A DNA stretch of 6,039 nucleotides, taken from assembly GCA_964540005.1 (NCBI GenBank), contig CAZILN010000128.1:1-6039 (forward strand), given 5' to 3'. Numbering within the stretch: the first letter of the stretch is position 1; each line of letters opens with the position of its first letter. Position numbers and translations under genes: made by a program. A model generated the notes under the pieces. It saw only the letters and a list, made by a program, of their open reading frames with translations, searched no databases and was not told the DNA's origin. Shown piece by piece: positions 1-3,814 of this stretch. Source of the DNA: CAZILN01 sp964540005 (GTDB lineage: Bacteria; Bacteroidota; Bacteroidia; Bacteroidales; SM23-62).

Positions 1-7
1 ACTTCCC

Positions 8-1120
8 TTGCGAATACTTCGATTGGGCTTGCTTGCTATGTTGTTTCTATTGTCCTGGACCCAGATTTCCGGACAATCCATTAATTTAATCACCACCGGT
101 CAGGTTCTGAACTCTATTCAATCGACAGTCCCCTTTTTAACAATTACACCGGATGCAAGGTCAGTTGCACTGGGGAACAGCGGTGTGGCTATTTCTCCTG
201 ATATAAATTCCCAGTTCCGGAATCCTGCCCAATATGCCTTCATTGAAAGAAGGGCCGGCGCATCAATCAGCTATTCCCCATGGATGAGAAAACTGATAAA
301 TGATATGAACATGTATTACCTGGCAGGATATTATAAACTGAATGAAAGACATGCCATCAGCGCTTCTGTGAGATACTTCTCTTTAGGAAGGATTGTATTT
401 ACAAGTATCTTTGGACAGCCACGAGGACAATATAATCCTGGTGAATTTGCAGCAGATGTAGCCTATTCAAGAAAATTATGTGAGAACATCTCAATGGCAG
501 TTGCTGCCAGGTTCATCAGCTCTGATCTTACATCTGGAATTATAGGTGGTTGGCAAAAAAAAGGACTGGCGCTTTCGGGGGACCTGGCCTTGTATTACAG
601 GAAAGACCTGTCATTATTCGGCAGGAATTCTCAGTTTGCCTCCGGCTTCAATATATCCAATGTCGGTAATAAAGTAAAATATGCAGACGACCGGCCTAAA
701 GTATTTATTCCAATTAATCTCAGAGCCGGTGCAGCATACCTGATAAAAAGCAGGGACGATAATTCCATTACATTTAGTGTGGATATGAATAAACTGCTGA
801 TGCCAGCTCCTCCCAATAGTGGGAGAAGTGAACTGATAGAGGAACTTCATGAAATAAGATATGCCTTTGGAGCCGAGTACTGTTTGAACAATAAATTAGC
901 TTTCAGGACCGGGTATTTTCACGAGCACCCCAGTATAGGAAACAGGAAATTTATTACTGCAGGAGCAGGAGTTGATTATAGCAGGTTTCATCTGGATATG
1001 AGCGGGCTGATCCCCACTAAAGGGAATAGTCCCCTGGAAGGAACATTCAGGTTTAGTCTTGGTGTGAAATTCGGACAGAGTTTTTTGCCCGGACAAACTT
1101 CTGGAGAAGATAAAATTTGA
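8..1120 (+). CDS. porV: PorV, type IX secretion system outer-membrane beta-barrel protein
   Basis: PorV (LptO) is an outer-membrane beta-barrel of the type IX secretion system. In studied species it shuttles CTD-bearing cargo from the SprA translocon to the PorU sortase complex and is linked to A-LPS attachment or surface anchoring. Visible here: a hydrophobic signal peptide (residues 1 to about 22, ending ISGQ), then the family's N-terminal signature FLTITPDARSVALGNSGVAI (43-62) with NSQFRNPAQYAF following (67-78). Further landmarks are YLAGYYKLNERHAIS (104-118), RYFSLGRIVFTS (122-133), EFAADVAYSRKL (146-157) and a DMNKLLMPAPP segment (259-269). The 370-residue length is close to the family norm. 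The start is uncertain: TTG at 8 gives a good signal peptide, but the frame is open to the window edge and an ATG may lie just outside. ATG at 38 would truncate the signal peptide. In several Bacteroidota porU lies directly upstream, which cannot be seen here. Family assignment is near certain. Confidence 0.93.
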   Translation: MRILRLGLLAMLFLLSWTQISGQSINLITTGQVLNSIQSTVPFLTITPDARSVALGNSGVAISPDINSQFRNPAQYAFIERRAGASISYSPWMRKLINDMNMYYLAGYYKLNERHAISASVRYFSLGRIVFTSIFGQPRGQYNPGEFAADVAYSRKLCENISMAVAARFISSDLTSGIIGGWQKKGLALSGDLALYYRKDLSLFGRNSQFASGFNISNVGNKVKYADDRPKVFIPINLRAGAAYLIKSRDDNSITFSVDMNKLLMPAPPNSGRSELIEELHEIRYAFGAEYCLNNKLAFRTGYFHEHPSIGNRKFITAGAGVDYSRFHLDMSGLIPTKGNSPLEGTFRFSLGVKFGQSFLPGQTSGEDKI

Positions 1121-1161
1121 AAATGCCGAATGACAGGTGAGAAATCCGGTGTCAGTAAAGA

Positions 1162-1195
1162 AACAGGAAAGCCCTCTCTACTGAGCTTTCCTGTT
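1162..1195 (+). terminator. Perfect 11-bp hairpin downstream of porV, probable terminator
   Basis: AACAGGAAAGC (1162-1172) and GCTTTCCTGTT (1185-1195) are exact reverse complements around a 12-nt loop. The hairpin begins 41 nt after the porV stop codon, in the gap between convergent genes, which suits a transcript 3' end. There is no clean T-run after the stem (TTAACATT follows), so it is not a textbook intrinsic terminator. It could instead be a stabilising 3' stem. Confidence 0.5.
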
Positions 1196-1261
1196 AACAT
1201 TGCCTGTGGCTGGTGCGGTTTTTCAGCATTACTAACCCTGTCTGACCACACCCTTCAGGAT

Positions 1262-1313
1262 CCCATCGGATCGATCGATCGGATGAACCGATCGGATGAA
1301 TCGATCCGATGGG
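1262..1313. repeat. GATC-rich nested palindrome between convergent gene ends
   Basis: CCCATCGGATCGAT (1262-1275) and ATCGATCCGATGGG (1300-1313) are perfect 14-bp inverted arms. Inside them CGATCGG (1276-1282) pairs with CCGATCG (1288-1294) around the 5-nt loop ATGAA. Together they form one stem of 21 base pairs with a single 5-nt bulge, GATGA (1295-1299). The interior also holds an 11-bp direct repeat, CGATCGGATGA, at 1276-1286 and 1289-1299. The outer arm ends one base before the TAA of the minus-strand lipoprotein gene (complement of 1315-1317). It may terminate that gene, or both convergent genes, but no T-tract follows on either strand. A REP-like extragenic element is the main alternative. 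Confidence 0.75.
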
Positions 1314-1314
1314 G

Positions 1315-2607
1315 TTAATCGCCGTAAATCGGCAGGCTGCTTAATAATTGAATGTCAGTTACATCGGTGTAGTCGTACTGGAACAGGCCGTCTTCACCGA
1401 TCATTATAAGTACCTCGTTGTACGGGATCACGTCGAAGGTGTTTATGTCCTCGAAATGAGCCAGCATGTTTGCCTTCAGGTTCAGGGGATCTGAAGCATC
1501 ATAGACCTTGAGTCCGGCATCCCCGTCACAGATAAAGAGTATACCCTTATCTATCCCGAGTCCGTGAGGATTATGCATGGGATAAGACTTGATCCTGTAT
1601 GGGTTGCTAAGATCGGCTACGTTGACAATATCAAGCTGGTTGACATCCCCGTCACACATGTTGCCAGTCCTGAGGGTCACATAAGCATAATTTCCATCCA
1701 CAACCACAGGGTCGCAGGATGTAACATGCCAGTAGCTGGATTTCCACTCTGGTTCATAGGGATCTCCCAGGCTGTAAATATGCATGCCTGTTGTTGATCC
1801 TATGAACAGATGATCCCTGGCAATAAAAACTGTTTCAATGTTCCATCCCACGGATTGCTCACCCATAGAGGCCGGATCTGCGGCAACGGATACATCAAAA
1901 AGGTACAGGTTGTACTGGTCTATGGTATACAGCAGGTTGTCATATATAATAAACCGTGCCATGGACCCGCCGGTCCCGGAGCCGGAGTTACCCCCGGAAT
2001 TTGCCGATGGTGAGGCGGCCATATCCATGGTTTCCAACCTTCCACCCCAGAACCTGAATGGGTAATCATATGTAACCATATCCACTTCCTCCCTGACTGT
2101 CTCTGTTTCCCAGCCTACCACCACTCCGTTTGCCTGATCAACAAGGCCGACACGTGTTCCGGATTCATAAACCGGAAGAGAATATTCAAAGACATCTTCA
2201 TGCCTCGCTACCTCATGTACATCATCCAGGTCGCTGATATCAAGTGCTACAAGGTCCACATAGGAATCGACATAAAGGATCCCATCCTTGATGGCCATAT
2301 CGACATTTCCCGGGATATCTATAAATGAGATTATCTCGGGATGCTCAGGATCGGTGTTATCAATTATATGTATGCCTTCGTTGAATTCATTGACCAGCAA
2401 CATATCTCCCAGTATATAAATCTTCCCGGGTTGCCTGATCTCTTCCGGCTGGGTGTCGGTGATGGTGGCACGCAGTTCGTCCCATGACATGTATACCGGG
2501 TTATTTACATCGAAGGTCTCGTATATCCTGTCCTGGCATCCGTTGACCAGGAATAATACTGCCACAACAGAAAGGATATGTATGAATGAGAAAGGAGCTT
2601 TTTTCAC
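1315..2607 (-). CDS. LVIVD-repeat beta-propeller lipoprotein
   Basis: Predicted surface or periplasmic lipoprotein of 430 residues with LVIVD-type repeats, which fold as beta-propeller blades. No enzymatic activity is established for this family. The N-terminus has Lys2-Lys3, a hydrophobic stretch (about 8-21) and a lipobox-like VNGC with Cys24 as the lipidation site. Repeat-like units of the form 'ILYVDSYVDLVALDISD' recur at about 62-92, 101-130, 217-245, 256-282, 300-337, 347-375 and 387-412. A Gly/Ser-rich linker (202-215) separates an N-terminal blade group from the rest. Cys298 and Cys317 (TSCDP, NMCDGD) could form a disulfide or bind a ligand. The start is GTG at 2605-2607: no in-frame ATG lies before the signal sequence ends, and no Shine-Dalgarno is visible in the AT-rich leader. 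It converges with porV and diverges from the barrel gene at 2908. Family is confident, function unknown. Confidence 0.9.
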   Translation of the reverse strand: MKKAPFSFIHILSVVAVLFLVNGCQDRIYETFDVNNPVYMSWDELRATITDTQPEEIRQPGKIYILGDMLLVNEFNEGIHIIDNTDPEHPEIISFIDIPGNVDMAIKDGILYVDSYVDLVALDISDLDDVHEVARHEDVFEYSLPVYESGTRVGLVDQANGVVVGWETETVREEVDMVTYDYPFRFWGGRLETMDMAASPSANSGGNSGSGTGGSMARFIIYDNLLYTIDQYNLYLFDVSVAADPASMGEQSVGWNIETVFIARDHLFIGSTTGMHIYSLGDPYEPEWKSSYWHVTSCDPVVVDGNYAYVTLRTGNMCDGDVNQLDIVNVADLSNPYRIKSYPMHNPHGLGIDKGILFICDGDAGLKVYDASDPLNLKANMLAHFEDINTFDVIPYNEVLIMIGEDGLFQYDYTDVTDIQLLSSLPIYGD

Positions 2608-2669
2608 AAGTTTAAATTTTTATAATTAATTAATAATAAGTTAATTAAAAAATTGAGAACTTGTGCAAC

Positions 2670-2686
2670 CACTCGTTACACTCGTT
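2670..2686. repeat. Two tandem copies of CACTCGTT, period 9 bp
   Basis: CACTCGTT occurs at 2670-2677 and again at 2679-2686, separated by one A. The second copy overlaps GTTCTC (2684-2689), which is the inverted partner of GAGAAC (2655-2660). The pair lies 63 bp upstream of the lipoprotein start codon. It could be a binding site for a regulator, though with a period near one helical turn only two copies are present. Confidence 0.55.
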
Positions 2687-2693
2687 CTCTCAT

Positions 2694-2740
2694 GAAAAAT
2701 TTAATCATTTCCATTTGTGAAAGAAATGATTAATTTTTTC
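2694..2740. repeat. 18-bp inverted repeat in divergent promoter region
   Basis: The arms at 2694-2711 and 2723-2740 match in 17 of 18 positions, with a perfect inner core TTAATCATTTC / GAAATGATTAA, around an 11-nt loop (2712-2722). The plus-strand right arm ends in a T6 run and the left arm begins after an A-run, so the element is nearly symmetric. It could be an operator for a dimeric regulator or an AT-rich terminator-like hairpin. Its position between two divergent start codons favours an operator. Confidence 0.55.
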
Positions 2741-2803
2741 AGGTTCGTTTCATTGTTGTTCATGTTTGTTTGTTCTCTAGGTAGATGGAGATGATGCACC
2801 GGA

Positions 2804-2850
2804 GGTTGCGTCAGTCCTTTTGAAATTCATTTATTTTTCTCCACGCAACC
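2804..2850 (+). repeat. 8-bp inverted repeat upstream of the barrel gene
   Basis: GGTTGCGT (2804-2811) and ACGCAACC (2843-2850) are exact reverse complements with a 31-nt AT-rich spacer. The element ends 57 bp before the ATG at 2908. If transcribed it could form a leader hairpin; otherwise it may be a widely spaced operator. The GC-rich arms stand out from the AT-rich surroundings, but an 8-bp match alone is weak evidence. Confidence 0.35.
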
Positions 2851-2907
2851 ATCATGATCCAATAATCATCATTTAAGAATATAACCAACAATTGTTTATA
2901 AGTTGAT

Positions 2908-3702
2908 ATGAAAATCCTGAAGCAACCGGTCTGTATCCTGAAAAAATCTGTTTTCCTCCTGTTCGCCGGTATATTACTCGGCGGAACTCTTCTGTCACAG
3001 GTCAGTAAAATTGATATTATCACATTGAAAAGCGGCAGCATCATTAAGGGGCGCCTTATCGAAATGACTGACAGTACTAAAGTGAGCATTGAAACCCTGT
3101 GCCAGAACATATGGGTATTCAGCCTTGATGAAATTGATAAAATTGAATCAGAGCTGGTGAAAACCCATGATCCCGCTCCGGTTGCAGCAGGTGAAACCCC
3201 ACGCAGTATTGCCAGAGAAAAAGGGTATTATAATATCAGCTCACCAGGGATACTAATTTCTTCAGGCAATAATGATAAGAATACAATATTCTCATTCCAG
3301 ATCATCAATGGATATCAGTACCACAGCAGGTATTATGCCGGATTCGGAACAGGACTTGAATTTTTTGAGTATACACATCTGCCCCTGTTCCTTGAAGGAC
3401 AATACAGGCTTTTAGACAGGAATGTTTCGCCATATATAACAGTCAAAGGCGGTTATTCCGTAATGCTGGATCATCCGGATAGTGATGATTGGGTGAGCTA
3501 CCAGGGGAAAGGTGGGTACCTGTACGGTGCGGGCATGGGTATTATTATGCCATTTGGTAAGAAGAATGCCCTGACAATCAGCTTTCTCTACAGGCACCAG
3601 GATGCAACCATCATCTATACAACCAGATGGAACGATCAGACAACAAAGATAACTACAGAATATGACAGGTTATCCTTTCGTGTGGGTTTGATGTTTTATT
3701 AG
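2908..3702 (+). CDS. Predicted outer-membrane beta-barrel protein with N-terminal SH3-like domain
   Basis: A 264-residue exported protein of no family I can name. The N-terminus has basic residues (Lys2, Lys5, Lys12, Lys13) and a hydrophobic core (about 14-29) ending LLSQ, a typical Bacteroidota signal peptidase I site. Residues about 34-81 (IDIITLKSGSIIKGRLIE and WVFSLDEIDKIE) match a small beta-rich, SH3-like module common in Bacteroidota envelope proteins, where 'LKxGSxIKGxIIE...VFxxxEIxKIE' recurs. After a linker (about 85-105), residues 107-264 alternate aromatic-rich strands and turns: YHSRYYAGFGTGLEFFEY, PYITVKGGYSVML, GYLYGAGMGIIMPFG, ALTISFLYRHQ. The chain ends in SFRVGLMFY, with a terminal aromatic as in many outer-membrane barrels. 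About eight strands fit the length. The ATG at 2908 directly precedes the signal peptide; no Shine-Dalgarno is seen. It is divergent from the lipoprotein gene and 112 bp upstream of the glycosidase-like gene. Barrel topology is inferred. Confidence 0.82.
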   Translation: MKILKQPVCILKKSVFLLFAGILLGGTLLSQVSKIDIITLKSGSIIKGRLIEMTDSTKVSIETLCQNIWVFSLDEIDKIESELVKTHDPAPVAAGETPRSIAREKGYYNISSPGILISSGNNDKNTIFSFQIINGYQYHSRYYAGFGTGLEFFEYTHLPLFLEGQYRLLDRNVSPYITVKGGYSVMLDHPDSDDWVSYQGKGGYLYGAGMGIIMPFGKKNALTISFLYRHQDATIIYTTRWNDQTTKITTEYDRLSFRVGLMFY

Positions 3703-3782
3703 AGCCTGTCCGGAATGATCCTTATTCGGGCCATAGTGAAAAATTTAGAAACGTTTTCTTCGTTTATTGTATGTAAATCAAT

Positions 3783-3790
3783 TATTTTTA
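3783..3790 (+). promoter_or_regulatory. Possible -7 element (TATTTTTA) for the glycosidase-like gene
   Basis: TATTTTTA fits seven of eight positions of the Bacteroidota -7 consensus TAnnTTTG and lies 24 bp before the ATG at 3815. The best upstream partner is TTTA at 3763-3766, spaced 16 bp rather than about 19. In AT-rich DNA such a match is easily found by chance. Otherwise the 112-bp gap at 3703-3814 holds nothing clear: no strong terminator follows the barrel gene, so co-transcription remains possible. Confidence 0.2.
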
Positions 3791-3814
3791 CGCAAGTACG
3801 TGATCAGATCAACA

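Larger units (their letters stand above)
2608..2907. promoter_or_regulatory. Divergent intergenic region with several repeats
   Basis: This 300-bp AT-rich stretch separates the start codons of the minus-strand lipoprotein gene (2607) and the plus-strand barrel gene (2908), so it must carry both promoters. No convincing gene is encoded. I could not place a good Bacteroidota promoter (TTTG, about 19 bp, TAnnTTTG) on either strand. TATTTTTC at 2832-2839 resembles the -7 element but lacks a properly spaced upstream TTTG. Structured elements inside are a tandem 9-bp repeat (2670-2686), an 18-bp inverted repeat (2694-2740) and an 8-bp inverted repeat (2804-2850). Confidence 0.6.

Noticed and set aside
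1130..1318. 62-codon plus-strand ORF in the porV/lipoprotein gap
   Set aside because: It is made largely of the two inverted repeats, its product has no domain or signal features, and it ends at the palindrome; likely spurious.
1959..2004. Gly/Ser-rich repeat-like stretch in the lipoprotein gene
   Set aside because: It encodes a flexible linker just before SMARFIIYDN; similar Gly-rich linkers are expected in this LVIVD family, so it is not an insertion or recombination signal.
2811..3110. 99-codon minus-strand ORF overlapping the start of the barrel gene
   Set aside because: It is antisense to the signal peptide and SH3-like region of a well-supported gene, and its predicted protein shows no recognisable family.
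3703..3814. Possible terminator or small RNA between the barrel and glycosidase-like genes
   Set aside because: Only weak 4- to 5-bp inverted matches (for example AAACG/CGTTT) are present, with no stable stem or T-run.
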